Shown: one piece after another, positions 33,993-43,908 of the stretch
How positions within the stretch are numbered: the first letter of the stretch is position 1
Layout of the letters: each line of letters opens with the position of its first letter
Origin: Odontocerum albicorne
Taxonomy: Eukaryota > Arthropoda > Insecta > Trichoptera > Odontoceridae
Assembly: GCA_949825065.1 (NCBI GenBank)
Contig: OX463859.1
Span: 18,123,220 to 18,187,219 of the forward strand
DNA: 64,000 nt
Reading direction: 5' to 3'
Notes under the pieces: generated by a model
What the model saw: the letters and a program-made list of their open reading frames with translations, nothing else
The model's database searches: none
Told to the model about the DNA's origin: nothing
Program-made: the position numbers and the translations under genes

Positions 33993-34110
33993 ATAAATTC
34001 GCTCGGGCGCTGCTATAGCTACCAGACGTGATTTGTTTAATAATAGCGGGTTCGAGTCCCGAGTAAGAGCGCCCTTGAGGGAAGTTTGCTATCTAAACGG
34101 CGCTTTATAA
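33993..34110 (+). mobile_element. SINE-D copy (tRNA-like head, LINE-E tail)
   Basis: The head has TATAGCTACCAGACGTG and a sharp box B GGGTTCGAGTCCC. The tail GAGCGCCCTTGAGGGAAGTT and CTAAACGGCGCTTTATAA matches the 3' UTR next to LINE-E coding sequence at 58,860-59,050. SINEs commonly borrow the 3' end of a partner LINE. Confidence 0.7.
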
Positions 34111-34154
34111 CATTTTCAATTGAATTGGATTAAAGTTAAATAAGAGGTGTATTA

Positions 34155-34590
34155 AAACGCCTGTATGTGAGTAAATTGTATGAGAAATACGATGAGATTT
34201 GAGAATGAATGTTGCTAAATCCAAAGTATTGGTGATAGAAAAGTGTGAAAGGAAAGTAAATGTTGTATATGAAGAGAGCAATAGAAAATTAGTGCCAGTT
34301 GAGGAATTCTGCTATTTGGGTATTCTTTTCTCAGATGATGGAACAGTTGCGAGAGATATCGATTGGAAATAAATTCAATGGAGCACTTAAACAAATATGG
34401 TATATTCTCGAACCGGACAGTATCAAAATTGATAAGATTATAGTCCACAACGGTATTTTTGTATCAACTTTGATGTATGAAAGTGAAACGTAGATAAATA
34501 CTGAAAGGAGCCTAATAAATGTTGCAGAAATGCGTGCACTTAAAAGTGACAATGTATGACTGAATACTGAACGAAGTGATTAGTTGTTAT
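34155..34590 (+). mobile_element. LINE-A reverse transcriptase C-terminal region
   Basis: Reads MNVAKSKVLVIEKCERKVN, then EEFCYLGILFSDDGT, then IGNKFNGALKQIW and STLMYESET in a shifted frame. The N-x-x-K-S-K, F-x-Y-L-G and L-M-Y-x-S-E-T blocks are the standard order after the RT catalytic box in RTE-like elements. This is the most upstream LINE-A segment in the window. Confidence 0.85.
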
Positions 34591-34599
34591 TGATTAAAC

Positions 34600-34660
34600 A
34601 GTGTTGTCTCTCGGCCACACTCTTCAACATGTCCGTTTGACCAATGTTGTGTAGGGCCAA
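34600..34660 (+). mobile_element. SINE-B tail fragment
   Basis: CACTCTTCAACATGTCCG and a diverged GTTGTGTAGGG, the distal end of SINE-B. Confidence 0.55.
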
Positions 34661-34689
34661 ATAAATTAATGTATGAGTTCGATTTTACT

Positions 34690-35115
34690 ACCCCTAACGC
34701 TGTTGGGGGGGACAAAATAAGTGCGCATCTAACGTGATCTACACTAGAAGAGAAAATTGCGCTACATGGGAACTTATTTTGAGCGACAGGTCACTTAGTG
34801 ACCAAAAAGGCATTAATTATCCGTCTGCTACACACCTGAATGTGGAAAGAATAGTAGCGACCACGGACTTAAGGTCCGATACTACGGGAAAAGGAAAATA
34901 GCTCGCAGCGCAGTGTATATTATTATTATTATTATTACACATGACAAGAAATATACACAATTTGAGAAAAAACAACAGGTAATTTGATTTGGACATATAA
35001 TTTTAATGGATCTGGTGATTTTAAATTTAAAATTATACTATATACTTATAAAGCTGCTTAATGCCTGGAGTTGAAACAGTCCACCACATTGGCAGTACTT
35101 TCGCTGAAAAATTCA
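34690..35115 (+). repeat. Dispersed repeat R1, copy 2, with LINE-E tail inside
   Basis: R1 blocks occupy 34,690-34,918 and 35,040-35,115. Between them a TAT microsatellite (34,919-34,937) leads into ACATGACAAGAAATATACAC and AACAACAGGTAATTTGATTT, which match the 3' UTR of LINE-E at 59,050-59,170. Confidence 0.7.
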
Positions 35116-35171
35116 AATGCAGCAAAACTATCTTTTGGCGTCACTAGAAAGAACGAATAAATCAAACATCA

Positions 35172-35308
35172 TGCATTGTCCTCTTTGAAGTACTCAGAGA
35201 GGACAGTTATCCACGTCTTACTGTCCATGCACACAGCTCTCACCTTGTCCATATCCATACATCTCGTCATACACGCTCTTCTGTCTCTCATAATTTGTAT
35301 CTTTCCGG
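35172..35308 (-). mobile_element. LINE-A 3' tail, minus copy
   Basis: Complement of the RCMDVxEA region and the short 3' UTR, diverged. Confidence 0.6.
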
Positions 35309-35382
35309 AATCAATGCAGGTCTGCATTGATTCAAAAAATTATTATCAATATTTTTTTAATCACTGCAGACCTGCATTGATC
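35309..35382. repeat. Paired palindromes
   Basis: AATCAATGCAGGTCTGCATT and its near-complement AATCACTGCAGACCTGCATT lie 50 bp apart. Each is itself a ~22-bp palindrome, so the segment can form two small cruciforms or one larger hairpin. Confidence 0.75.
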
Positions 35383-35485
35383 AACAGATAGTAAGAACAC
35401 CCATACCTTGCTTTAAGGAAGACATACGTTCCTAAAAAAATGTCTGTTAATCGAAAATTTGTGTATCTAATTATTTTTTCCATAT

Positions 35486-35597
35486 AAATATTTAATTGAT
35501 TGTTTTCTTCGTGGAACACATCGTGCACATTTTATATGTATCTACCTATAAAATGTGCATGATGTGTTCCATGAAGAAAAAATCAAATTAAATATTT
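35486..35597. repeat. 51-bp-arm hairpin
   Basis: The arms start AAATATTTAATT and meet around TATCTAC. Both contain a TGGAACACATC / GATGTGTTCCA block. Two arm differences would be G-U pairs in RNA, so the RNA fold is nearly perfect. Loop of only ~8-10 nt. Confidence 0.85.
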
Positions 35598-35689
35598 GAG
35601 GAAAGTCTTTAGTTTATTTGAAATCTGTAGAACGGAGAAACCATACATATATCATATATATGTCATACAAATATAAATAATTTTCAATA

Positions 35690-35741
35690 TGATATGGAAT
35701 TTTCTAATGCTTCATCGAAAAGCATTAAAAAATCCATATCA
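35690..35741. repeat. 22-bp-arm hairpin
   Basis: TGATATGGAATTTTCTAATG is answered by CATTAAAAAATCCATATCA around a loop CATCG. One or two mismatches. Confidence 0.8.
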
Positions 35742-36113
35742 CAACTTGTCGACTAGGAAGCAGGAACTGGGCGGAAATACGCATCCAAAGTTTGCTTCTT
35801 TGCATAATCTCATTAGCTTATCGAGAAACTTTTGATCTTCTCGTTTCATCGGGATAATTTTCAATTAGGAGTTTAATATCGTTTTGAAAATGTGAAAAAG
35901 CGTCGACCGATTTCGTCAGTGTTAATTCTCGAAAAATCTTTATTTTTTCGTCCGTGTCGCTTAAGAGAGGGCCTTAGTCCATTTCGCGCAAATCTTCATT
36001 TGAATTCCAATTTTAAAATATTTCCTATATCGTTTTTTTTTTCGTCAAACGAATTTGTTTATTGTTTTTTCAATTCCGTTTAAAGAGGGTCCGCAAAGCC
36101 AGGTATGGGTGTA

Positions 36114-36760
36114 CATTAACATCTGAGATATTTCGGATATGTATTTTAACAGACAAACCGGTTCATCTATTGATTTCAAGTCTGGTTATTGTATAATGAG
36201 TGTTTTTAATTTAAATAACATTTCACGAATTTGGGTCACTAGGCGTGTTTAATTTGCTTTGCAATAAATTAAGTACATATTATGTTATTTCTCGGAGATG
36301 GCAAATTTGGAACGTTCGCGTGATGCTCGAAAGAGGATGATGTTTTCCAACTATTACTGTGCGGTTTTTGATAGTTTTTTTTTGCGCGCGACTGGCCCAT
36401 TAATTTTGCTATTTGCAAATTAGTCACGTATTACCGGTACATATATTTATTTTAATGGATTAAAAATTCATCATGCAGTCTTTTTAATTCAATTTATAAG
36501 TTGAGCAATAATTTCTTTGTCATTTCACTGCTATCCGTGATGAGTATAATAGAAGGCATAATACGAAGTTATAGATTAGGGTACGCCGTAAGGTTGATGC
36601 TACCGGAGATGGTTATATGAGACAATTTGTGAGATGCATATCCTGTTTCATATAAGGCAAAGAACTTCTGTACGTGCAACTTGTCTGCGTCTTATTTCTC
36701 CATTAGATTTCTGATAACTAGCAACAGTTCTACGCCATTTGGATATATCTGCTATTGACT
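36114..36760. other. Stretch without recognised feature
   Basis: AT-rich, no shared repeats noticed. Confidence 0.4.
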
Positions 36761-36945
36761 CTCAGTTATACTGAACATAAATGTTTTTAATGCTCAGTTA
36801 TACTGAACATAAATGTTTTTAAAACTCAGTTATACTGAACACAAATGTTTTTAATGCTCAGTTATACTGAACATAAATGTTTTTAATGCTCAGTTCTACT
36901 GAACATAAATGTTTTTAATGCTCGGTTATACTGAACATAAATGTT
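36761..36945 (+). repeat. 32-bp tandem repeat, 6 copies
   Basis: Exact 32-bp period from 36,761: CTCAGTTATACTGAACATAA then ATGTTTTTAATG. Copies differ by single bases. Each unit holds the small palindrome CAGTTATACTG. The last copy is cut at ATGTT. Confidence 0.95.
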
Positions 36946-37164
36946 GTGCGTCATGCGATTCGTCCTTACATATCTTGTACTGCCCACCTTGCTTCCTTCT
37001 GCCTTTCGTCAGCTCACCAGATGATATTTCTTAGAAATCTGTGTCCAGGCATGCGAGTTGCATGTCCAGACCAACGTATGCGAGCACGCGACACCAGAGT
37101 CTTGATGTTACAATAATTTCCTCTTCACAAAACTTCATTATTTGATACTCTGATATCACCATTT

Positions 37165-37480
37165 TATTTCAGCAATCTATCTCTTTGAAACCGTCGTTTA
37201 AGATAAGAGAATGGCCAAGATGCAAGTCTCAATCATGTGTAGATAGGAAGTCCGCGGTGGCTAGTCACCTTTATACAATAAGTATTGTTGAGGATCTCGG
37301 GCTTGAATGTGGTCTGGATTATGAAACTATGAATCATATTTTTTTCGGTTGTCCTTTACGTGACATTTGATTCACTAAATGCCATATCTTTGCCGCGTCC
37401 AATGGATGTTGCGTTTCTTCCTTCTTCAAAGAACTTTTCCACTTATATTGTACAACGTATTCTGCGTTTTTTCATGTAGG
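37165..37480 (+). mobile_element. LINE-G C-terminal fragment (Cys/His block)
   Basis: Plus frame: VEDLGLECGLDYETMNHIFF then GCPLRDI and a stop, with the continuation in another frame (PRPMDVAFLPSSKNFSTY). The C-x-C-G, E-T-M-x-H-I, C-P-L arrangement is the terminal block of many insect non-LTR proteins. Decayed. Confidence 0.7.
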
Positions 37481-37481
37481 A

Positions 37482-37602
37482 AGTATGAGAAACAGAAGAC
37501 GAGACGTATGGATGTGGACGAGACGAAAGTTGTGTGCATAGATAGAAAGGTGTGAACATATGTTCTTTCTGCCTACCCCAAAAGAGACATGTGATGTTAT
37601 GT
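37482..37602 (+). mobile_element. LINE-A 3' tail
   Basis: RRDVWMWTR-type region followed by TTCTTTCTGCCTACCCCAAA and ATGTGATG. It lies directly after the LINE-G fragment. Confidence 0.7.
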
Positions 37603-37820
37603 TCGCTTCCCTGTGGTGCAATTAGATCTAAATAATGGATCTCACAATTCCAAGTTGACCCCAGACCCAGACTGGCGAGAAGTCAATGTGTTTAACATTA
37701 TACCACGAATGTCTGGCTGTATGCTATTTTCACACAATCGTTACGGTTCGCGTGTCACTGATTTCCATCCATGACTCATATTCTTTTGTATTGTATTCTA
37801 ACGTCTTTATCATTCTCCCA

Positions 37821-37836
37821 AAGCCTCGCGAGGCTT
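37821..37836. repeat. 16-bp perfect palindrome
   Basis: AAGCCTCGCGAGGCTT reads the same on both strands. Confidence 0.8.
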
Positions 37837-37839
37837 CCC

Positions 37840-38030
37840 TCATTAATGGCAGAAGACCTAACTGGGGAGTTCAACAAAATGTATTCCTCGGAATCCAATT
37901 ATATTTATCTGATATTATATTTTTTCAATTTTATCTTTGATAAAAAGAATATCATTTATGTGAGATGAATAAAATAAATTGGACTAAAAACCTGTATTGA
38001 ATATTTATATAATATATTATATAACTATAT
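37840..38030 (+). mobile_element. LINE-D 3' terminus, weak
   Basis: The end GGACTAAAAACCTGTATTGA with an AT tail matches the LINE-D 3' terminus. The upstream part is too decayed to confirm. Confidence 0.4.
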
Positions 38031-38035
38031 CGTTT

Positions 38036-38218
38036 GTTAGAAGGTCAAGGAAAGTAAGGTTGAATCAAGTGAATGATATTTTGAAAAAAAAAATTGAAGT
38101 TAAAGGACTCGTATGAGAAGATGTATAAGATACGAAAGATGTGTGTCGCTATAGAAAAATCAGACGATTTGTCATATTTGTCTACCCCGACAGAGAAACG
38201 ACGCGATTTATGTGTGTA
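38036..38218 (+). mobile_element. LINE-A 3' end
   Basis: AGAAGGTCAAGGAAAGTAAG (GRPRK region), GAATGATATTTTGAAA, then TTGTCTACCCCGACAGAG and TGTGTGTAA at the end. Confidence 0.8.
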
Positions 38219-38229
38219 ATTTTAGGAAG

Positions 38230-38460
38230 GGATTAGTTATTACCACCATTTTAAGAAATCGCGCATGATTTTTTATCTTGGATCTACAATTACTGATAAC
38301 GGTGGATGTGAAACCGACATCAAGATAACAATAGGAATGACGAAGAGTACTATCTCGAGACTGCGACTGATCTGAAGAAACAGGCATATCTCTCGAAGAG
38401 TGGTATCGAAATTTTGAGTATGTTCTGTCAAGACTCTATGCTTTCGGCTTAAGGTGTTGT
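38230..38460 (+). mobile_element. LINE-C reverse transcriptase fragment
   Basis: Plus frame: FYLGSTITDNGGCETDIKIT then IGMTKSTISRL. F-x-Y-L-G-S-x-I-T-x-N-G is a hallmark of this non-LTR group, just downstream of the catalytic box. Confidence 0.8.
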
Positions 38461-38502
38461 GTTTCTATATAGTGTTCATAAAAATGTTTTACTTCAATCC
38501 TG

Positions 38503-38640
38503 TCTAAAATGTTTCTATTTGCTTAGAAAAAATTGCAATACGGCAATAGGCCAGCCAGATTGTAATATATGTATACAACGAAATTGCAATACGGCAATAG
38601 GCCAGCCAGATTGTAATGTATGTATACAACGAAAATATAA
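38503..38640 (+). mobile_element. SINE-A tail with 52-bp duplication
   Basis: Two head-to-tail copies of a SINE-A tail segment: TTGCAATACGGCAATAGGCC then AGCCAGATTGTAAT and GTATACAACGAAA, period 52 bp. Almost identical to each other, so the duplication is recent relative to the SINE. Confidence 0.8.
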
Positions 38641-38983
38641 TACAAATACAACGTCGAAACAGGATGTTATACTCTCAGATTATCAACTCAAAAGAATGGC
38701 GAGTGTCACTGGCTCGACATTTAGCACGAGAAGTACGAGTATTTTAGAAATGTATGAATATTAATCGTTACCGCGGCTGAAAATACGATCAGACCCCATC
38801 AAGTATGTAAATGAGTTTAGCTGATGGGAAAAGGATATTAAATTAGCATCTAGTGGAAATGTAAAGCAGCCACACCTCATCATATCCACATTTCCAGGGA
38901 GAGGCTCGTAATTAGAAAGGGTTACGAGTCGTAATTGACGTTGGGAGGACAAAATGAAAATCGTACAAAGCGAATCCTTTACA

Positions 38984-39254
38984 GTCAACCCATCCAGGAA
39001 ACTTGTGTTTCAGCATTAAGACAATTGAAGAGGCGAAACGAAAAAGGTCCCAATTTGAGAAAATAATATTTTACAGGAGAGACATAAAACTTTTTATTTT
39101 ATAAATAAAACAATATTTGTCAACCCATCCAGGAAACTTGTGTTTCAGCATTAAGACAATTGAAGAGGTGAAACTAAAAAGGTTTCAATTTGAAAAAAAA
39201 AAATGTTTTACAGGAGAGACATAAAACTTTTTATTTTATAAATAAAACAATATT
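38984..39254 (+). repeat. 135-bp tandem duplication
   Basis: Two copies start GTCAACCCATCCAGGAAACT at 38,984 and 39,119, each with ACAATTGAAGAGG and CAGGAGAGACATAAAACTTT. About 95% alike. The second copy contains the apparent left end of the element at 39,156-40,253. Confidence 0.9.
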
Positions 39255-40253
39255 TTGAATGAAAATATTTTTATTTCAAATGTTATGCATAAGCCTTATA
39301 CATTTATAAATAAATTATTATACATATCAATAGGAGTGAGTGAAAATAAAAAATCAAAATAATGGTCCCCTTTTCCAGTGATCATTGTTAAAGTATTAAT
39401 TTTCTTCACCGGTGTTAGTATTTTTTTAAATTAGCATGCAAGTTATTATAAATATTTATTGATTTTGATTGAGTTAGATATTGTGTAAGCTTTTTAATAT
39501 CATTAAGCTTTCCAGATTTGATTGGCATCTGTTCACAATACATTCCTCGAGTAGGAAAACTGATATGTGATAACTGATCACATACTATTTTAAACTTCCA
39601 GTTATTCCAGCCATTTAGTGTTTCAAAAACGTCCAAAGGATTGTTTTTACTAAAAATAAACTTTTTATATCATACTTTGTAATGGTGTATTTTATTCGAC
39701 GTTCGTTTAACATAATGCTTTTAACTGTTGAATCGGTATAAAATATGATTTTAACTGTTTCGTAAAATCTTATATCATGTCACCTGTAATTTGCACTGTT
39801 TTAAATCTTTCGGATATCATATTTATCCAGTCTTCAGGAGTTTCAACCCTTTCTATACGTCTTTGCATCCTCTCTATCGTTGCAAAGGGACGATCACACG
39901 GGAGGTAGCTATGACCTCTTTCTGGCAACGAGTAAGTAATCGATTCAAATCGACCATTTTAACTGAATGTCAACCAACGACTGCCAAAACCGGACTATTG
40001 TATGATAGGCATTCTGGTGTCTGCGACCACCTGTATACACCTAAAGGTTTTTTAACACCTCTGTTTAAGAATGCTTGAAAATAATGATCAAACGAAGTTA
40101 TCAAATATAGAATATTGTCACAAAGAAATATGAAAATTGGGCCGTTTTGTTAACGCCCATGGGAAGACCTTATAGAAAAATTATTTTATGAAAAAAAAAC
40201 TTGTTATCCGAGTATGTTGAATGGACCCTTCTTCGATTCACCTCTTCAATTGT
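39156..40253 (-). mobile_element. DNA-transposon-like relic with RGHSYLPCDR protein
   Basis: Ends are inverted: ACAATTGAAGAGGTGAA at 39,156 and its complement ending 40,253, 17 bp perfect. The minus strand encodes SLPERGHSYLPCDRPFATIE, then RRIERVETPEDWINMI and FKTVQITGDMI before a stop (39,790-39,948). A second block follows (39,415-39,636): NGWNNWKFKIVCDQLSHISF, PIKSGKLNDIKKLTQYL. I recall these G-H-S-x-L-P-x-D-R and P-x-K-x-x-K-x-x-D blocks from a common, poorly described insect transposase-like family; the acidic/GQNKN part upstream is missing. Broken and truncated. Confidence 0.55.
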
Positions 40254-40257
40254 GTTG

Positions 40258-40345
40258 TATTAGATTGCTTTCGTTGTATACAGTACAACCTGGCAGTTAA
40301 AACTCAAGGGAAAACTAGACTCAAATATGTTATTAAAAATCTGAG
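40258..40345 (-). mobile_element. SINE-A fragment
   Basis: TTCGTTGTATACAGTACAAC and CCTGGCAG, then the AAAACTAGACTC middle. A deletion removed the segment in between. Confidence 0.7.
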
Positions 40346-40349
40346 TACC

Positions 40350-40880
40350 AACGATAGCGATAGGAAACAAAGTCAATGTGGCCCTTAAACATGTATACTC
40401 GAACCAGACAGTATCGAAATCTACTAAGATGATGGTCCACAGCATTATTTAAGTAGCAACGTGGAAAAGTCAGATTGGTGCTAAATAAATACTGTAATAT
40501 TAAATGTATTGAGAAGAATACATGGGGTGGGTGGCAATGTAAGACGGAATACGGAACAAAGTGATCTGGGATGAATGTGAAGTTAAGACTGATTGATTAA
40601 AAATGAGTTTGGATATGTAGAACCATTGAATGAAGAAAGACTAACAAAACAAATAAACAGTGCAAATTTGAGTAGAAGACCATGGAAAGTATATTTGGAT
40701 CAAGATATTTTGAAAGAAATAATGTAAAAAGTCAGAGAAATCCTAGGAGCTGTAAAACAAGGTGTATGAATGGAGAAGAGGCGGAATATGTGTGTCGCGA
40801 TAGGAACGTCTATCGCTCTCTCTCCTTTCTGTCTACCCCGATAGGAAGACGGCGTAATGGTTTGTGTATATATTGTATTT
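40350..40880 (+). mobile_element. LINE-A 3' half
   Basis: From the IGNKVNxAL region (GCGATAGGAAACAAAGTCAA) through ERMNEERLTKQI and NRRSCMRRCM equivalents to CTGTCTACCCCGATAGGAAG and the GTTTGTGTATAT end. Many frameshifts. Confidence 0.8.
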
Positions 40881-40891
40881 ATGAAAAAAAT

Positions 40892-41232
40892 ATCGTCGTT
40901 ACTGGGCCCCGTATTCGAGGATCTCCTCACCATTCCTACCGTGCCGTAGAGTTTTTTTAAGTGAGTGAGCCGTTACACACCAGCAAACACACCGGCAACA
41001 CCGCTTTACTGACTCCGATGACACACCGAAATGAGACGATCGGAGGACACCGGCATTTTTTTTCTTTCTTTTTTGAAATAATAAATATGACCGAAATCAT
41101 AGTTATCCTTATGCCCCCGAAAACTAGTCGGAAAAAATGTATATGTCTTTCAAAGGTAGTTGTACAGCACAAGGCTCAAACCGGCGACCTTCTGCACGCA
41201 AGTCCAGTGCGTTACCGCGCGATCATGCACCT
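40892..41232 (-). mobile_element. SINE-C copy, full length
   Basis: Inserted right after the LINE-A terminus, reversed. Head at the right: complement of box B region GGCTCAAACCGGCGACC and of GGTGCATGATCGCGCGG. Tail at the left from ATCGTCGTTACTGGGCCCC. Confidence 0.9.
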
Positions 41233-41511
41233 TCTTGAAAAAAATATATCTTTCTTTCGATGCACATACAATAATAACATAAAGAAGGGACGACCACATC
41301 TCAAACGGGCTCCCACTTAAACAAGCCAATGTCCCTAAACACTGAACCAAGACGGTTCTATTTTTGTTAAAATACATAAAATAGTCATCTTCCAAAGAAT
41401 TCCTTGTATCAGTCTGTGTCATATATTGATCCCAATGCCCTTCGATCCATCAATTCCCTCGTGCCATATCTTCAATAAAGCTTTTATTTCTCTTTAATAA
41501 GTTATCTTAAC

Positions 41512-41595
41512 CAGCATATAGCGATAGGAAACAAAATAAATTGAGCACTAAAACATATATTATACTCGAACCGGGCAGTATCTCTAGTATTTTAA
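41512..41595 (+). mobile_element. LINE-A short fragment
   Basis: GCGATAGGAAACAAAATAAA and ATACTCGAACCGGGCAGTAT only. Confidence 0.7.
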
Positions 41596-41679
41596 AATGA
41601 AAGGATTCAGCAAATTAAACCTGCCGATCGTCAATGAAAGATTGGGGTGATTTGAGGAGGGTGAGGTGGAAGAGTTAAG

Positions 41680-42225
41680 AGGGATATCGAATGGCATCTA
41701 GCGATAGGAAACAAAGTCAATAGATCACTAAAACAAATGCTCGAACTAAATCTAAATCTGCTAATACTCTACAACAGTATTTTAGTACCATCTTAGATGT
41801 ATGGGAGTGAAACGTGGACTGGGAAAAAACTGAAAAGATGTGAATAAACGCTTAAAAATGAGTGAATTACAAAATTACACGGGGTGACAATGTATGACAG
41901 AATACAGAATGAAATAATAAGGGATGATTGTGAACTTAAGGCTGATGCATTAAGCATGATGAAAAAGAGCATTATAAGATGATTTGGGCACCTGGAACGA
42001 ATGAATGAAGAAAGAGTAACAAAACAAATACACAGTGCAAATATGAGTGTAAGTCACCGTAGAGGAAGATCAAGGAAAGTATGGTTGGATCAAGCGAATG
42101 ATATTTTGAAAGAAGGAAAAGTAAGAAGGAAGATAAATCGTAGGAGCTGTATGAGAATATATATTGATGGGGAAGAAGTGATATGTGTGTGAAGATAAGA
42201 AAGTCAACGTGATGGTTTGTATGTA
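41680..42225 (+). mobile_element. LINE-A 3' half, best-preserved copy
   Basis: From GATATCGAATGGCATCTAGC to the 3' UTR. A 63-codon frame (42,001-42,192) gives MNEERVTKQIHSANMSVSHR, then RSRKVWLDQANDILKEGKV and RRKINRRSCMR. This defines the C-terminus of the LINE-A ORF2. Upstream, SILVPSxMYGSETWTG is still legible. RTE-like by motif order; 5'-truncated. Confidence 0.85.
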
Positions 42226-42229
42226 AACC

Positions 42230-42614
42230 AGCGTCTACATTAGCTATACAGAAATTACTGGCCCGTAATGAGCTTCTTAATTTCTCAGGCGTCAAAAATT
42301 ACACGCGTTTTAAAAATGTACCTTTTCTCAGGCGTCTAAAATTTAAAAAAAACTTTTAACGAATACTTGAAATGTAGAACACTAAGATCGACTTGATCTT
42401 AAGTATCAACAGACTTTTTGAGATGGATCGGATTTTGAGATAGACCCATATACTCGTATCATACATATCTAGATAGAAAATTCCAATTTGTTGACCTTAT
42501 TGCATTTATGTCATACAATTCTTTTGATTGGAACTCTAACAGCATCAAAGTTTCGGAATCTTCAAATTCGTCTGAATGCTAACAGAATAAAAAAATTCAA
42601 GATAGTTTTTTCAG
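42230..42614. other. Stretch without recognised feature
   Basis: AT-rich intron-like sequence upstream of the candidate exon. Two copies of TTTCTCAGGCGTC (42,282 and 42,322) are the only repeat noticed. Confidence 0.4.
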
Positions 42615-42622
42615 TTTTTTAG

Positions 42623-42916
42623 AGATTCGACATCATCGTTTGGCTGTGAGTGTTTACCTGGTAGATGTAGACTGGACAAAAATAACGGATTGTCTCGATC
42701 AGTATTTTAGAGCAGCTGGTCCTGAACATGAAATAAACTCTCTAGAGTGTAAGCAGACTAATGTCTTAGAGGCCTTCAAGACTGCAGAAGTTCACACATC
42801 TTTAGAAATGTTACATTATAATTTAGGCGCCCTTCAAGTGATGTTTGATCACTTAATAGCGCTAGAGAAGTACCATACGAATGAAAATAGAGATTGGAAT
42901 ATATCTTCTCGATTAG
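42623..42916 (+). CDS. Candidate host-gene exon 2 of 3
   Basis: The most convincing host coding segment. A T-rich tract ends GTTTTTTAG before 42,623, and GATTAG|GTGTAT gives a donor at 42,916. The 294 nt are fully open in one frame. They read IRHHRLAVSVYLVDVDWTK, then CLDQYFRAAGPEHEINSLEC, AEVHTSLEMLHYNLGALQVM and HLIALEKYHTNENRDW, a normal soluble-protein composition with mostly helical character. Phase 1 in, phase 1 out, so symmetric. No similarity to any repeat in the window. Alternative acceptors at 42,614 and 42,624 exist. Product not recognised; a decayed transposon gene is possible but there is no lesion. Confidence 0.55.
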
Positions 42917-43104
42917 GTGTATCCTTTTTTGTTTGCTTAGAGGTAATCTAGTTAACCCATTCGTCTTAAACAATCTTGGATGGTATGTACCATATGTAAT
43001 TTAATTTATATAACCTACCTTTGAAAATGGCAGTAGGTAGAAGCATCACTTTTTAACCTGTGTGTCCTCAAATAAACGTTTTCCATTTGTCGTTCCACTC
43101 ACTT

Positions 43105-43330
43105 GCGCCATTTTATTGTCATATTAGGCAGAGCACCAGACTTTTCCTATATCGACACACAACCTTCACCTCTTCTACATTCATACATCTTCTCATGCTA
43201 CTCCTACGATTTCTCGTACTTTCTATGTTTCCTTCTTTCATAATATAATTCACTTGATTCAACCACGCTTGTTGGTCTTCATTTACCACGCCTTCCACTC
43301 ACATTTTCACTATATATTCTAAAGATTACC
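43105..43330 (-). mobile_element. LINE-A 3' end, minus copy
   Basis: Complements of the 3' UTR (TATTAGGCAGAGCACCAGAC), of RCMDVEE (TCTACATTCATACATCTTCT) and of the GRPRK region. Confidence 0.75.
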
Positions 43331-43696
43331 ATTCACGTTATTTAAAACATGCTATTTATTATTTGTTTTATTTATATCCATACGCATTTTTATGATACCT
43401 TTTTTCAAAAGCCTCAAAATTACAAATTCTGTTCTGCTATTTCTTATAATAAATGCGCCATTTACCCCAGTTTGCGATCCCTCCGTGCGTTGGCCACAAT
43501 CCAGCCTATATATCTGCAATATTTTTTGGTATCCTCTCCAGTTTCTAGGAATCGCGCTCTGCGTATTGATCGCACCAAATACTCGTAGAACGGACAGCTT
43601 TAGTACCTGCCCTATATACTCGTATCTCCGAAACACTTCAGAAGGTAAAAAGAAGTGAGGGTGAGCATGGTTCCCAGTCTGGTTTTTCACATAAAG
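43331..43696. other. Unassigned
   Basis: Minus frame of 112 codons (43,352-43,690) without motif. 43,670-43,690 carries a stray GTTCCCAGTCTGGTTTTTCA that matches the SINE middle. Confidence 0.3.
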
Positions 43697-43908
43697 ATGC
43701 CCTCCATAGCTTAGTTGATAAAATCTCTGTCTTGCGACCCAGAGGTTGCGGAATCAATTGCTGTAGATAGCCATTTTTCTAAAAAGGATTGAAGTGTGGT
43801 TTTCGCTTAAAGCCGCCTCTTCAACATTTTTCTGGTTGGTTGGCACAGATTGCCACATGGTAATAAACCCGCTAGACAACACTGTGTACAATGAACGTGT
43901 AATAAAAG
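43697..43908 (+). mobile_element. SINE-A copy, full length
   Basis: Box A TAGCTTAGTTGA, box B decayed. Tail TCTGGTTGGTTGGCACAGAT and TAATAAACCCGCTAGACAAC. Confidence 0.85.

Larger units (their letters stand above)
35396..36113. mobile_element. Candidate non-autonomous DNA element with ~20-bp inverted ends
   Basis: The left end ACACCCATACCTTGCTTTAA (35,398) is mirrored at the right by AAAGCCAGGTATGGGTGT (36,096-36,113). Inside are two strong hairpins (35,486-35,597 and 35,690-35,741). The minus strand is partly open (REDQKFLDKLMRLCKEANFG) without a known transposase motif. The ends resemble no family I can name. Single copy in the window. Confidence 0.55.

Noticed and set aside
36761..36945. 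CRISPR-like array
   Set aside because: Units are directly adjacent with no unique spacers, and the DNA is eukaryotic.
42001..42192. 63-codon ORF as an independent small gene
   Set aside because: It is the C-terminal end of the LINE-A ORF2 protein, seen decayed in many other copies.
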